This document shows, one piece after another, positions 34,147 to 43,794 of a stretch of 64,000 nt of DNA. Source of the DNA: DASRBN01 sp035294305 (GTDB lineage: Bacteria > Chloroflexota > Ktedonobacteria > Ktedonobacterales > Ktedonobacteraceae); the NCBI GenBank assembly GCA_035294305.1, contig DATGLD010000009.1, positions 17,730-81,729 on the forward strand. Direction: 5' to 3'. Within the stretch, counting starts at the first letter, position 1; each line of letters starts with the position of its first letter. The notes under the pieces are model-generated. The model worked only from the letters and a program-made list of their open reading frames with translations. It did not search any database and had not been told where the DNA came from. Both the position numbers and the translations under genes were made by a program.

Positions 34147-35145
34147 CTAAAACGTCCCCAAATAAAGCGCGCACGAGCGGCAAATCTCCGGTGGTTCGTC
34201 CGAGGCAAGTTGATCGCGAAAAGCCTGGAAGTCCGGGCTGTTCCATGTCTTCTCGACCCCCTGCTCGGCCATATTGCCGAAGTTGATGCGGTCCGGGGTT
34301 GAAACCATGCAGCAGGGCATAGCATAGCCCTGGTAGCTGATGTAGGCCCCCTGCCACGGCCAACTGCAGCGCACTCGACCAGGAGTGCCGGGCGCATACT
34401 GCCGGGGCTGCGTGCGCGGCAGGCGCAGCTTCACACCCAGTTCCTGGGCCACCGCGCGCGCTTCGCCAAAATAATAGGCGACACGTTCCGGGTCTTCCTC
34501 CAGCAGCGTCTGTGCCTGCACAAACTCTCGCATTGGCCGGTAGTGTGAAGGCAGGCTCGTTTCACCGAAGTCATGGCAAAGGTGCTGTACAAACATTTCC
34601 TCTACCGACCAGCCATGCGCCAGTCGCACAATCTGGGGCAACTCATGCAGGTTCTGCTGCATAATGACCATTACCAGGTGTATACGCGGATGGTCGCTTC
34701 CCAGGCGTTTGCGGGCGACCAGCAGTCGCTCCAGATTGGCGGTGACGCGGTCATAATGCGCGCGCGCGCGAATGCGCTCATAGGTCTCAGGCGTTGCCCC
34801 ATCCAGTGAGACATGCAGGCAATTCAGTCCACTGGTCACACAGAGTTCCGCCCGCCTCCCATTCAACAATGTAAGGTTGGAATTGGTGCTAACGCGAATA
34901 CCCTTTGCGACGGCATATGTCACCATATCAAAAAAGCGCGGGTGCATCATCGGCTCACCCAGCCCTTGCAGGTGCAATTCCCGCACATTGACGAACTGGT
35001 CGATCATACGGGTGAAGGCCTCGAAGTCCATAAAAGCCGGCGGGCCATAGGGTGGGCCATCCTGCCGGAACTGGATCGAACACATCTGGCAGCGCAAATT
35101 GCACTGGCCGACAGGCTCAATCTGTACATAAGCCGGGAGCTGCAT
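34147..35145 (-). CDS. Radical SAM protein with SPASM domain
   Basis: A 332-aa radical SAM enzyme. The [4Fe-4S] cysteines are C15, C19 and C22 in EPVGQCNLRCQMC. The GGE-like motif is LQGLGEP and the later strand is VSTNSNL. The C-terminal SPASM region has RCSWPWQGAYIS, MPCCMVS and EICRSCALYLG, enough cysteines for an auxiliary cluster. Such proteins modify peptides or nucleotide-linked substrates. The downstream methyltransferase suggests a two-step modification, but no peptide substrate gene is visible. Confidence 0.87.
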   Translation of the reverse strand: MQLPAYVQIEPVGQCNLRCQMCSIQFRQDGPPYGPPAFMDFEAFTRMIDQFVNVRELHLQGLGEPMMHPRFFDMVTYAVAKGIRVSTNSNLTLLNGRRAELCVTSGLNCLHVSLDGATPETYERIRARAHYDRVTANLERLLVARKRLGSDHPRIHLVMVIMQQNLHELPQIVRLAHGWSVEEMFVQHLCHDFGETSLPSHYRPMREFVQAQTLLEEDPERVAYYFGEARAVAQELGVKLRLPRTQPRQYAPGTPGRVRCSWPWQGAYISYQGYAMPCCMVSTPDRINFGNMAEQGVEKTWNSPDFQAFRDQLASDEPPEICRSCALYLGTF

Positions 35146-35172
35146 AGAACCTCATCCTATCTGCATCAAGAT

Positions 35173-35517
35173 CTAAGACTTTCTGGAATGGTCATATTCT
35201 TTTTTGGCCTCTTTTGCCTTTTGCCGGGCTTCTTTTGCTGTACTGGCTACTTTTCCCCGCGCGGTTGGCGCTTTGGGTTCGTCAGTGGATTTTTTCTTTG
35301 TGGTTGGCCCGCGCGCCGCCTGGGGATCAGACGGGCCTTTCTCCGCTTTCCTGACCCATTTGTCGCCTTTTTTCTCGTATTCATGCTTTAAGGCAGCATA
35401 GGCGACACGATGGGCACGACCTCCTTCTCCATAGGTCTTGACGGCGCTGTCATGCGCTTCTTGCCATAAGCGCTGCGCGTGTTCATCTGAGCGTAAAATC
35501 GTTTGTGGTATTGCCAT
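35173..35517 (-). CDS. ChaB-like protein with lysine-rich tail
   Basis: A 114-aa protein. The N-terminal 60 residues match the ChaB pattern: HAQRLWQEAHDSAVKTYGEG, then AHRVAYAALKHEYEKKGDKW. The rest is a Lys/Ala/Pro-rich low-complexity tail (TTKKKSTDEPKAPTARGKVA) ending in a helical EARQKAKEAKKEYDH. ChaB was named as a cation transport regulator, but its real role is unclear. The basic tail suggests binding to nucleic acid. It is on the same strand as the radical SAM gene, 27 bp upstream. Confidence 0.75.
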   Translation of the reverse strand: MAIPQTILRSDEHAQRLWQEAHDSAVKTYGEGGRAHRVAYAALKHEYEKKGDKWVRKAEKGPSDPQAARGPTTKKKSTDEPKAPTARGKVASTAKEARQKAKEAKKEYDHSRKS

Positions 35518-35603
35518 ATGCTCTCCTTCCTACTAGAGAATCACTCCCTTTCAGGAACTAGCACGATGAGAAGCAAACCTGTGTATACATGGTGGGAAAG
35601 CTT

Positions 35604-36140
35604 TTAAGATGGGAATACCAGGCTGGCAGCGGAATAAATCTCGCCAAAAAAACGGCTGGGAACGGTCGCCAGCAGGTGTGTGTCGCTGAATCCATTTTGC
35701 CGGGCCAGCGACTCCCAGGTAGGATAAGAGAAAGGATAAGGCACCCACATATTGCCGCGGTCGGCGTTGTACTCAACCAGCAAGAAGCTGCCTCCCGGTC
35801 GCAGGTAGCCCCGCACCAGTTGCAAAACCGGTTCCTTCTTACGCACAAAATGCAGCGAGTTAGCCATGACGATGCCATCCAGCGCGGGCAAATCGAGCTT
35901 GCGCGTAAAATCGGCAGCAATATAATGTACGGTCACGGCAGGAAAGCGCGCTTGCATTGTTCTTTCCTGCTGTCGTAGCGCGCTGGCATCTTTATCGATA
36001 GAATAGATTTCTCCCGTCGCGCCGATCAAGTCGGCCAGCGCCAGGGTGAAAGCGCCACCACCGGAGCCGAGGTCGGCCCATACTCCTCCAGGCTTCCCTA
36101 TACCCTTGCGCAGCAAACGTACGTGGTCTTCGTGGTTCAT
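35604..36140 (-). CDS. Class I SAM-dependent methyltransferase (small)
   Basis: A 178-aa methyltransferase. Motif I is VWADLGSGGGAFTLAL (about residues 20-35), acid loop EIYSIDKD, motif ADFTRKLDLPALDGIVMANSLHF, and YLRPGGSFLLVEYN. The start at 36140 has AAAGGAG 5 nt upstream. Its 5' leader contains one copy of the 127-bp palindromic element, 15 bp upstream of the ATG. Substrate unknown. Confidence 0.8.
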   Translation of the reverse strand: MNHEDHVRLLRKGIGKPGGVWADLGSGGGAFTLALADLIGATGEIYSIDKDASALRQQERTMQARFPAVTVHYIAADFTRKLDLPALDGIVMANSLHFVRKKEPVLQLVRGYLRPGGSFLLVEYNADRGNMWVPYPFSYPTWESLARQNGFSDTHLLATVPSRFFGEIYSAASLVFPS

Positions 36141-36154
36141 TGCAACTCCTTTGC

Positions 36155-36281
36155 CTGACATCCACTCATAACTCGGGGTGCAGGGGTTTCACCCCTGCCG
36201 GGGTGCGGGGTGTCCCCGCTTGCTTCCCCTCCCGTCCTGACGGGCCGTAGGCCCGCTGCAAGAATTATGAGTGGATGGCAG
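36155..36281. repeat. 127-bp palindromic repeat, copy 1
   Basis: Begins CTGACATCCACTCATAA and ends TTATGAGTGGATGGCAG, giving terminal inverted repeats of CATCCACTCATAA. Inside are several GC-rich inverted repeats such as GGGCCGTAGGCCC and GGGGTGCGGGG. The reverse complement is almost identical to 55009-55135. It lies between divergent genes. No transposase is present, so it would be a non-autonomous or REP-like element. Confidence 0.9.
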
Positions 36282-36386
36282 CCTTTGCAACTGGACAGAA
36301 TACTATCATAAAATGTACTATTAAGATACAACCATATAGCGTCAGGCAGGATGAACTGCCTGCTTCACATGCTCAGGAGTATATGG

Positions 36387-38123
36387 ATGCTCAACGACGA
36401 ATGCTTCCTCATCCTCGGCGGCGCGGGACTGGCCGGAAAACAAATCGCGCACCGCGTCGCGGCTCATTTAGCTCCGCGTAAGATCGTCATCGCCTCGCTG
36501 GGCGACGAAGTCTATCCCGCTCTGCAAGAATTGCAAGAAACCCACAAAGATCAATCTATCGAATGGGCCGCCGAAAAGGGCAATATTTTTGTGCGCCAGG
36601 AATACGCCTTCCTACCAGCGGGAAAATTACTAGAAGATGCCGCGCGTAGAGAGACGCTCTTCGCGGATCTGTTCGGCAAGCTCGAAGATGCATATGAACG
36701 CTCGCACCTGGTCAACCTTGTGCGCAAGCACAGGCCCGATATCATTATCGATAGCATTAATACCGCGACCGCTATCAGTTATCAAGACGTGTATTCAGCC
36801 TCACTTGAAACGAGAAAGCAGATCGATAGCCTGTTGCAGGATATTCAGCAGGAGAATATCATACAAGTGCAAAGCCAGTCGCTCAGGACCGAGCGCCTTA
36901 TCTATGAATTGCTGTTAAGCCAGTCGATGCCCGAACTTATCCGCCACGTGTTGTTACTGCACAAGGTGATGGTGGAAGTCGGCACACGCATGTATCTCAA
37001 AATTGGCACCACGGGCACCGGCGGCATGGGTCTGAATGTTCCCTATACGCATAGCGAGGACAAACCATCCGCTAAACTGATCACCAAGTCAGCCGTTGCT
37101 TTCGCGCATACCGGGCTGTTATTCCTGATGGCACGCACCGCCGGCGGCCCAATCGTGAAAGAGATCAAGCCCGGTGGGATGATTGGTTACGCAGATGTAA
37201 CCTGCCGCCCCTTCAAAGGTCATGACAAATCAGGCAAGTTGCAGGATCGCTTCGAGTACCATACCGAAACGCTGGGCAAGCGCCTCGTGCTACGCCAGGA
37301 TGAGGATGAGTATCAAAACTTGGGAACATTGATGCTCCCGGTCGTTGATACCGGCGAAAATGGCCTGTTCACCAGAGGCGAGTTCGAAACCATTACCGAT
37401 CTCGGCCAGATGCAGTTCGTCACGCCGGAGGAGATCGCGCACGAAGTGGTAATGGAGATTCGCGGCAGCAACACCGGGCGCGATGTGATCGCCGCTATCG
37501 ATGGCGCGGTGATGAATCCAACTTACAGAGCAGGATACCTGCGCCCGCGCGTGCTGGAAGCATTGACGCAGCTTGAGGAAGAGACCGATACGCACAGCGT
37601 GGCATTGGGCCACCTGGGGCCGCCGGAGCTCTCCAAGCTGCTATGGGAGGCCGAATTGCTCAAACTGGTCTATAAATCCTTGCGGCAAGCGCTGGCAGTG
37701 ACCCCTGAGCAGATTTCCGAGCAGGTATACGCGCTGCTGCAATCAAGCCAGCACGAAAAGATGTTGCAGACCATCGTTTCGCTCGGCCTGCCAGTGCTTG
37801 TCCCCGATGGCACGCGGATTATACGCGGCCCCTACATCCGCATTCCTGAATGTACCGACTGTGACATTGAAGTCACTGCTAGTGATATCGACACATGGGC
37901 CGAAAAAGGCTGGATAGACCTGCGGCCCAGGAATTTTGCTAACTGGCGGAGGCGCTTTCAGGAGATGGAGAGAAGCCGCCAGCATGCCTACGGGAAAGGT
38001 TCCGCCGCTGTAACCCAGGAGATTTACCTGTACGACGATATTCAAATTGGCGCGGTCGTCGGCTGGATTTTCAATAATGAGAAGGATGGAGACAAACTGA
38101 AGTATGGGTACAGGATCAAGTAG
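36387..38123 (+). CDS. Large NAD(P)-binding Rossmann-fold protein (saccharopine-dehydrogenase/SDR-like)
   Basis: A 578-aa protein with an N-terminal dinucleotide-binding motif FLILGGAGLAGKQIAHRVA (about residues 7-25), then KIVIASLGDE and RKHRPDIIIDSINTAT. The middle contains TGTGGMGLNVPYTHSEDKPS and the sequence continues into a long domain that I cannot assign. Large proteins of this type occur in Chloroflexi and are annotated as short-chain dehydrogenases. The reaction is unknown. CAGGAG lies 7 nt before the ATG at 36387. Divergent from the small methyltransferase gene across a 127-bp palindromic element. Confidence 0.65.
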   Translation: MLNDECFLILGGAGLAGKQIAHRVAAHLAPRKIVIASLGDEVYPALQELQETHKDQSIEWAAEKGNIFVRQEYAFLPAGKLLEDAARRETLFADLFGKLEDAYERSHLVNLVRKHRPDIIIDSINTATAISYQDVYSASLETRKQIDSLLQDIQQENIIQVQSQSLRTERLIYELLLSQSMPELIRHVLLLHKVMVEVGTRMYLKIGTTGTGGMGLNVPYTHSEDKPSAKLITKSAVAFAHTGLLFLMARTAGGPIVKEIKPGGMIGYADVTCRPFKGHDKSGKLQDRFEYHTETLGKRLVLRQDEDEYQNLGTLMLPVVDTGENGLFTRGEFETITDLGQMQFVTPEEIAHEVVMEIRGSNTGRDVIAAIDGAVMNPTYRAGYLRPRVLEALTQLEEETDTHSVALGHLGPPELSKLLWEAELLKLVYKSLRQALAVTPEQISEQVYALLQSSQHEKMLQTIVSLGLPVLVPDGTRIIRGPYIRIPECTDCDIEVTASDIDTWAEKGWIDLRPRNFANWRRRFQEMERSRQHAYGKGSAAVTQEIYLYDDIQIGAVVGWIFNNEKDGDKLKYGYRIK

Positions 38124-38231
38124 GCCATTTTACAAATTTCATGCTCTTTGCCGTCACTTTTTGGAGCCGAACAACGCTATATCTAGCAGAGGACTCTTTT
38201 CATGAAGTGAAAGGCAGGGCTTACAGAATAT

Positions 38232-39941
38232 ATGAAAATATGGTCGAGATTCTTTCCCCGGCGCGCCGGCAGGCTCACCAGCCTGGCATGCGTGCTATCC
38301 CTCTTTCTCGTGATGATCATCACGAGCGCTTGTGGGGGCAGCGCTCAATCCCAGCAACAGGCCAGCCAGGGTAAATCCCGGTTGGATCAGCTGATCGCCC
38401 ACGCCCAGCAGATCGGCGTACCGCAGCAGAGCCTTGCTCCTATCCTGCGTCAAGAGCAGCAATTGAGCAGCTCTGGTGCTCCTTTTTCACTGTTCAATGA
38501 TCAACCCGCTACCGACTTTTACAACCACCAGGCAGCGCAATACAACGCACTCTACCAGCAACTACAAACAGTCATTACGACCACCACCGGCGAGTTTCAG
38601 ATGCAGGCATCCCTGAACTTGCAAGGCTTCCAGCAAATGCTGAGCCGCCGGCAAACACAAAAGATTGGCAATCTCCAGTTCTTTAACAATGCTTATCAAC
38701 AGGATCAATTGCTGTTCTCGCAGGCCAAGTACCCCAAAGACTTTGCCGCCGTTCGCGACGACGCGCAACAGAAAGCACAGGCGCTAGGCCAGTTGGGACT
38801 GGCTTATGAGCAGTTCACCTCTTTTGCTGAGACGATCACTCAGATGCAGTCAGCGCAACTGGATGTCTCCGTACTGCAGGTACAGGAAAACAGCGACCTG
38901 GCTTCCCTCAACAGCGCGACGACCACCTCAGCATTCCAGCAGTTGGAAAACCTGATCAACGCTCAATATACGGAGGCGTTGGCTCATTCAATGAGCGCAC
39001 TCCCTTATGTCGAGGCCGCCAAGCTGCGACAGTTCCAACAACAGATCAAACTGCTGAAGTCATACGGTATCGATCCTACTCAGTACCAGCAGCTTTACAA
39101 TACCGACAAAACGGCGATGCAATCCGTCAAAACGCTTGCGCAATACCTCACGGTCGCGAATCGCGTGAATAGCGATATAGCCTCGATGCACGACCAGCTG
39201 GTAACGGGGGAAGCCACTGCCCTGATCGGTCAGCTCAATAACGAAGCGATGGCCTGGGGCAACGCTCACCTGTACCATGACACATTTGATGGCAATAACT
39301 ATATCCTTGATTCTGGCTATACCATGAATGGCATTGGCTACTGGCTGCAACTGGAACTCTCCTGGGCATATACTCCATCAGATTTCCAGGGCGTGCTGAA
39401 CGATGAACACGATGAGATCTTCAGCCTGCAAATGATGGAGCAGGATTATGCCGATAAGACGCCGTATAACCAGCCACACCAGACCGACCAGGAACTGATG
39501 CAATACTATCACCTTTCGGGACAGGTCATCGTCGTCTCGATGGTGGAGCAGGCGCTGCGCCTTTACCAGAATGGCAAGCTGGTGCGAGCGTTCCACGTAA
39601 CCACCGGGCGCGTTGAATTGCCCTCCTTGCCAGGGCACTGGACAGTTTTGAATCGCGCGTCACCGACCGAGTTCACCTCATCCGATCCGCCAGGTTCGCC
39701 ATACTGGTACCCGCCAACACCGATTAACTACGCTATCAACTATCACTGGGATGGGTACTTCATCCATGATGCATGGTGGCGCGTGAACTTTGGCCCCGGC
39801 ACGCAGTTCCCGCACTACGATGTCGGCGGCGATGAATCATTTGCCGGCAATGGCAGCCACGGCTGCATCAATATGCAGGAAAACGACGCCGCCTGGCTCT
39901 ATGCCCACACCGACTACAATACACAGATTGTTGTGTACTGA
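38232..39941 (+). CDS. L,D-transpeptidase (YkuD) lipoprotein
   Basis: A 569-aa protein with a lipoprotein signal: hydrophobic stretch LACVLSLFLVMI and lipobox TSACGG (Cys about 35). A long helical, Gln-rich region (about residues 40-410) follows. The C-terminal YkuD domain has VIVVSMVEQALRLYQNGKLV, YFIHDAWW, and the catalytic GNGSHGCINMQ with the active-site Cys near residue 548. Such enzymes form 3-3 crosslinks in peptidoglycan or attach proteins to it. It acts outside the membrane. A hairpin follows. Confidence 0.9.
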   Translation: MKIWSRFFPRRAGRLTSLACVLSLFLVMIITSACGGSAQSQQQASQGKSRLDQLIAHAQQIGVPQQSLAPILRQEQQLSSSGAPFSLFNDQPATDFYNHQAAQYNALYQQLQTVITTTTGEFQMQASLNLQGFQQMLSRRQTQKIGNLQFFNNAYQQDQLLFSQAKYPKDFAAVRDDAQQKAQALGQLGLAYEQFTSFAETITQMQSAQLDVSVLQVQENSDLASLNSATTTSAFQQLENLINAQYTEALAHSMSALPYVEAAKLRQFQQQIKLLKSYGIDPTQYQQLYNTDKTAMQSVKTLAQYLTVANRVNSDIASMHDQLVTGEATALIGQLNNEAMAWGNAHLYHDTFDGNNYILDSGYTMNGIGYWLQLELSWAYTPSDFQGVLNDEHDEIFSLQMMEQDYADKTPYNQPHQTDQELMQYYHLSGQVIVVSMVEQALRLYQNGKLVRAFHVTTGRVELPSLPGHWTVLNRASPTEFTSSDPPGSPYWYPPTPINYAINYHWDGYFIHDAWWRVNFGPGTQFPHYDVGGDESFAGNGSHGCINMQENDAAWLYAHTDYNTQIVVY

Positions 39942-39955
39942 TATCGCTTATTAAG

Positions 39956-40003
39956 AAGCCTCCCCTTGTAGAGACAGGTCAAAGATCTCACAAGGGGAGG
40001 CTT
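39956..40003. terminator. 14-bp hairpin between convergent genes
   Basis: AAGCCTCCCCTTGT (39956-39969) pairs perfectly with ACAAGGGGAGGCTT (39990-40003). It lies between the L,D-transpeptidase gene (plus) and pheT (minus) and may end both transcripts. There is no strong U tract. Confidence 0.7.
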
Positions 40004-40024
40004 CACATACGCTAACCATCTCGT

Positions 40025-42631
40025 CTATTCCCTCAACACGCCACCCACGGCATCCTTCACCCGCTGGATAATGCGGTTGCGTATCGCTACCACCTGCGAT
40101 TCCTTCAAGGGAGCTTCCGGATTCTCATAGGTGAGCCTGTAGGCCAGCGATTTCTGGCCGGCAGGAATGGGCTGGCCGCGATAGACATCGAAGAGTTCTA
40201 TATTGGTGAGCAGCGAACCACCCGCTTTGCGTATGGCTTCTAGCACCTGCGCAGCGGTCACCTCTTCAGCAACCACGAAGGCCAGGTCCTCCACAACCGG
40301 CGGATAATTGCTGATCGGCTCCATGCGATGAATGCGCCAGCCGGGCTGGATCAATGGGTCAATGCGTATCTCGGCGAGGTAGACGCGCGCATTGCCGGGT
40401 ACATCGAAGCCAAGCTGCACCTCGGGATGTAGTTCGCCCAGGATGCCCACCGGCTCACCACGAATTTTCAGGTCCGCGCTTACCCGCGTGAAAATACGGC
40501 GATCCGGCTGTACAACGAACTCGAATTCGCTATCACTGAAGCCGAGCCGGCGTAGCAGGGTCTCTACGATGCCTTTCAGGTCGAAGAAATCAAAATCTCG
40601 CGTACCTTCAGAAGCATTCTGGATATTGACCAGTTGTCGCGGCCCGGTTAAGAGCAGGCTGAACCGGCGCTCCTCTTTCGGACGGATGCCCTTGCTCTCT
40701 TCCGGCAGGTAGACGCGGCCAATCTCGAAGACGGCCTGGCGCTGGGTGTAGCGATAGTTGTAGGCCAGGTTCTCCAGCGCCGTTACCAGCAGCGTGCGCC
40801 GCATCACCCTGCGATTGATGGAGAGCGGATTCACCAGCGTGATATAAGGAACGGTTTTTTCCATCGTACCGGTAGGCTCGCGATTGAGTATATCGTGATG
40901 CTCCGGTATCGTTAAGGAGTAGCCTATCGTCTCCTGTAAACCGCAACCGACCAGGATATCGCGAATCTTCTCCTCGGTCTCCAATGCGAGGTTGCGATGC
41001 GGTGGTGGCAGCACATCGCCCATCAAAGTCGTCGCGATATGCTCGTAACCGATCATGCGCGCAACTTCTTCTGCCAGGTCAGCCGGTACCTGGATATCCA
41101 GGCGATGCCAGGGCGCGATGCAGCGTAGCACCGGTTCGCCTGCTTCCACATTCAAACCGAAAGCCGATTGACCGGGCGCAGAAGACTCGCCCGGAAGTTC
41201 AGAAAGTTTTTCACTTTCAATGCCCAGCCGCTGCAAATCAGCGGCAATTTCCGGCAAGGTGACATCCATACCGAGAAGGCGACGGATATCGCTCTCTGTT
41301 GTGTAGACAACACGCTCGTGCTGCGGCACAGGATAATCGTCCACGATGCCAGGCACGACGGCGCCACCTGCGTATTCGCGCATCAACGATGCTGCCCGGC
41401 GGGCCGCGATAGGATTGAGCGTGGCGGGAATGCCGCGCGTGAAACGCTGGCTGGCCTCGCTGATCAGCTTCAGCTTCTGCGATGTGCGGCGGTTATTGAT
41501 GCCATCGAAGGTCGCCGATTCCAGCAGCACATTGCGCGTCTCAGCGTTGACCTCCGTCTCCTCACCGCCCATCACGCCGGCAATCGCCACCGGGCCAAGC
41601 GTATCTGTGATCAATAGAATGGATTCGTCGAATTCGCGCTCGACGCCATCCAGCGTAGTCATTTTCTCGCCGGTCGTGGCCGTACGGACGATAATTTCGG
41701 GTTTGTCGCGCCCCGACCGCTCGGCCCGCTGCTTAAGCAGATCATAATCGAAGGCGTGCAAAGGTTGGCCCCACTCCAACATCACATAGTTGGTGATATC
41801 GACGATATTACTGATGGGACGCATACCGGCCTTGATTAGCCGGTCCTGCATCCATCTGGGCGATTCGCCGACCCGCACATTCTTGATGATCATCGCCGTG
41901 TAGCGATTGCACAGATCAGGATTCTCGATGCGCACATCGACATAATCTTCAGTGTTTTCTCCAACTGAGGAGGTTGTCACATGCCCGTTGCTGGCAGACA
42001 GTCCATCGGGCGGCAGGTGCAACTTCGCGCCGGTCAGGGCGGAGACTTCGCGCGCTATGCCGATCATATTGAGGCAGCGAGCCATATCAGGTGTCAGGCC
42101 AATCTCGAACACCTCGTCGCCCAGGTAATCTCGCAAAGGCTTGCCAACCGGCGCATCTTCCGGCAAAAGCAGAATGCCCTCGTGTTCCTCGCTCAGACCC
42201 AGCTCGCGCTCGGAACAGACCATGCCATTTGACGGGACGCCGCGAATCTTCGACGGCTTGAGCTTCTTTTTGGGGCGCGGGCGTTCGTCGCTGTAGGCAT
42301 CGATCAAAACGGCCCCGGCACGCGCGAAAGCCACCTTCAATACCGGCAGGTTTTCCTGGTCTTTATATTGGAACAGGTTAGGCGCGCCGGTTACCACCTG
42401 CTCCGGCTCGGGACCACCGTAATCGACATCAACAAGCACCAGCCTGTCGGCGTTGGGATGCGCCTTCACCGCGAGAATGCGCCCCACAACGATATGTTCG
42501 GGGTCCCACCACTCACCCGCCTGCTCTATGGCCTCGACTTCCAGCCCCGCCAGCGTAATGCGGTCGGCCAGTTCTTTAAGCGGCATATCCAGATCAACGT
42601 ATTCTTTTAACCATGAAATGGGTACCAGCAT
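40025..42631 (-). CDS. pheT: Phenylalanyl-tRNA synthetase beta subunit
   Basis: An 868-aa PheT, the beta chain of the alpha2-beta2 enzyme that charges tRNA-Phe and edits mischarged Tyr. Domains in order: EMAP/tRNA-binding region (about 40-150, IVVGRILAVKAHPNADRLVL), B3/B4 editing domain with PVAIAGVMGGEETEV, B5 (QRLGIES region), catalytic-like core, and the C-terminal FDX-ACB anticodon domain (NYPPVVEDLAFVV). Slightly longer than usual because of a linker around 215-235. It follows pheS by 25 bp and shares its T-box leader. Confidence 0.97.
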   Translation of the reverse strand: MLVPISWLKEYVDLDMPLKELADRITLAGLEVEAIEQAGEWWDPEHIVVGRILAVKAHPNADRLVLVDVDYGGPEPEQVVTGAPNLFQYKDQENLPVLKVAFARAGAVLIDAYSDERPRPKKKLKPSKIRGVPSNGMVCSERELGLSEEHEGILLLPEDAPVGKPLRDYLGDEVFEIGLTPDMARCLNMIGIAREVSALTGAKLHLPPDGLSASNGHVTTSSVGENTEDYVDVRIENPDLCNRYTAMIIKNVRVGESPRWMQDRLIKAGMRPISNIVDITNYVMLEWGQPLHAFDYDLLKQRAERSGRDKPEIIVRTATTGEKMTTLDGVEREFDESILLITDTLGPVAIAGVMGGEETEVNAETRNVLLESATFDGINNRRTSQKLKLISEASQRFTRGIPATLNPIAARRAASLMREYAGGAVVPGIVDDYPVPQHERVVYTTESDIRRLLGMDVTLPEIAADLQRLGIESEKLSELPGESSAPGQSAFGLNVEAGEPVLRCIAPWHRLDIQVPADLAEEVARMIGYEHIATTLMGDVLPPPHRNLALETEEKIRDILVGCGLQETIGYSLTIPEHHDILNREPTGTMEKTVPYITLVNPLSINRRVMRRTLLVTALENLAYNYRYTQRQAVFEIGRVYLPEESKGIRPKEERRFSLLLTGPRQLVNIQNASEGTRDFDFFDLKGIVETLLRRLGFSDSEFEFVVQPDRRIFTRVSADLKIRGEPVGILGELHPEVQLGFDVPGNARVYLAEIRIDPLIQPGWRIHRMEPISNYPPVVEDLAFVVAEEVTAAQVLEAIRKAGGSLLTNIELFDVYRGQPIPAGQKSLAYRLTYENPEAPLKESQVVAIRNRIIQRVKDAVGGVLRE

Positions 42632-42656
42632 AATTTTTTAACTCCAACTTCTTTAT

Positions 42657-43709
42657 CTATCCGACCCTCTCAAGGAACCGTACATCGTTCGCATAGAAGT
42701 ACCGGATGTCTTCGATGCCATATCGCTGCAAGGCGACGCGCTCAGGCCCCATACCGAATGCGAATCCGCTATACTCGCTGGGGTCGTAGCCGCCGTATTG
42801 CAGCACGACAGGATGCACCATGCCTGCGCCCATAATCTCGAGCCAGCCGGTATACTTACAAATGGCGCAGCCCTTGCCGCCGCACAGCACGCAGTCGATA
42901 TCCGCTTCCACGCTCGGCTCCGTGAACGGGAAGTAGCTCTTGCGGAAGCGCATCTTGCGTCCCTCACCATACATCTGGTTGGCGAAAGTGGTGATAACGC
43001 TCTTGAGGTCACTGAAGGTGATGCGCTTGCCCACGGCCAGGCCTTCCACCTGGAAGAACATCGATTCCGAACGCGCCGTGACCTGCTCATAGCGATACAC
43101 TTTGCCGGGCAGAATGATGCGGATTGGCTCCGGGGCATACTCACGCATGGCATGAATCTGGCCTGGGCTGGTATGCGTGCGCAGGATCAGGTCGTCGGTC
43201 GTAGTGTAGAAGGTATCCCACATATCCCTGGCCGGATGTCCCGGTGGCATATTCAGAAACTGGAAATTGTACTCATCGGTTTCCACCTCGGGGCTATCGT
43301 AAATCTGGAAGCCCATCGAGGTGAAGATGGTGTAAATCTCGCGCAGCGTCATCGTGGTTGGATGCAGTTTTCCCAACGTCTGAGGACGACCGGGCAGCGT
43401 TACGTCTACCGTTTCGGCGCTGCGAGCGGCCATCATCTCGGCCTGCTCGATTGCTGCCTGGCGCTCCTGCAAGGCCTGTTCGAGGGCTACCTTCACTTCG
43501 TTCGCGACCTTGCCCACCACCGGGCGCTCCTCGGCGCTCAGACTGCCCAGGTTGCGCAGGATAGCAGTAAGCTGACCCTTGCGCCCCAGATATTCGCCAT
43601 GCCAGGCGCGAATGGCCTCGCTGTTGTTGGCCTGAGCCAGGGCTGTTTCAGCATCTCGTCGTAGCTGCTCTAATTGTTGCAATAAATCCTGCTGTAATAG
43701 ACTGCTCAT
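42657..43709 (-). CDS. pheS: Phenylalanyl-tRNA synthetase alpha subunit
   Basis: A 350-aa PheS with an N-terminal coiled coil (LLQQLEQLRRDAETALAQ, WHGEYLGRKGQLT) and the class II core: HPTTMTLREIYTIFTSMGF, motif 2 around VYRYEQVTARSESMFFQVEG and motif 3 FAFGMGPERVALQRYGI. A CVLCGGKGCAICKYTG stretch gives the four-cysteine insert common in bacterial PheS. It is the first gene of the pheST operon, about 85 bp after the T-box terminator region. Confidence 0.97.
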   Translation of the reverse strand: MSSLLQQDLLQQLEQLRRDAETALAQANNSEAIRAWHGEYLGRKGQLTAILRNLGSLSAEERPVVGKVANEVKVALEQALQERQAAIEQAEMMAARSAETVDVTLPGRPQTLGKLHPTTMTLREIYTIFTSMGFQIYDSPEVETDEYNFQFLNMPPGHPARDMWDTFYTTTDDLILRTHTSPGQIHAMREYAPEPIRIILPGKVYRYEQVTARSESMFFQVEGLAVGKRITFSDLKSVITTFANQMYGEGRKMRFRKSYFPFTEPSVEADIDCVLCGGKGCAICKYTGWLEIMGAGMVHPVVLQYGGYDPSEYSGFAFGMGPERVALQRYGIEDIRYFYANDVRFLERVG

Positions 43710-43794
43710 TTGAACCTCTCATCTTCCTTTTGTGACACCTGAACACCCGATTTTTTTTACAATCGAATAGGGGATGTACTGTAAGAACAACCCT

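Noticed and set aside
42798..43664. 288-codon plus-strand frame opposite pheS
   Set aside because: Antisense shadow of pheS.
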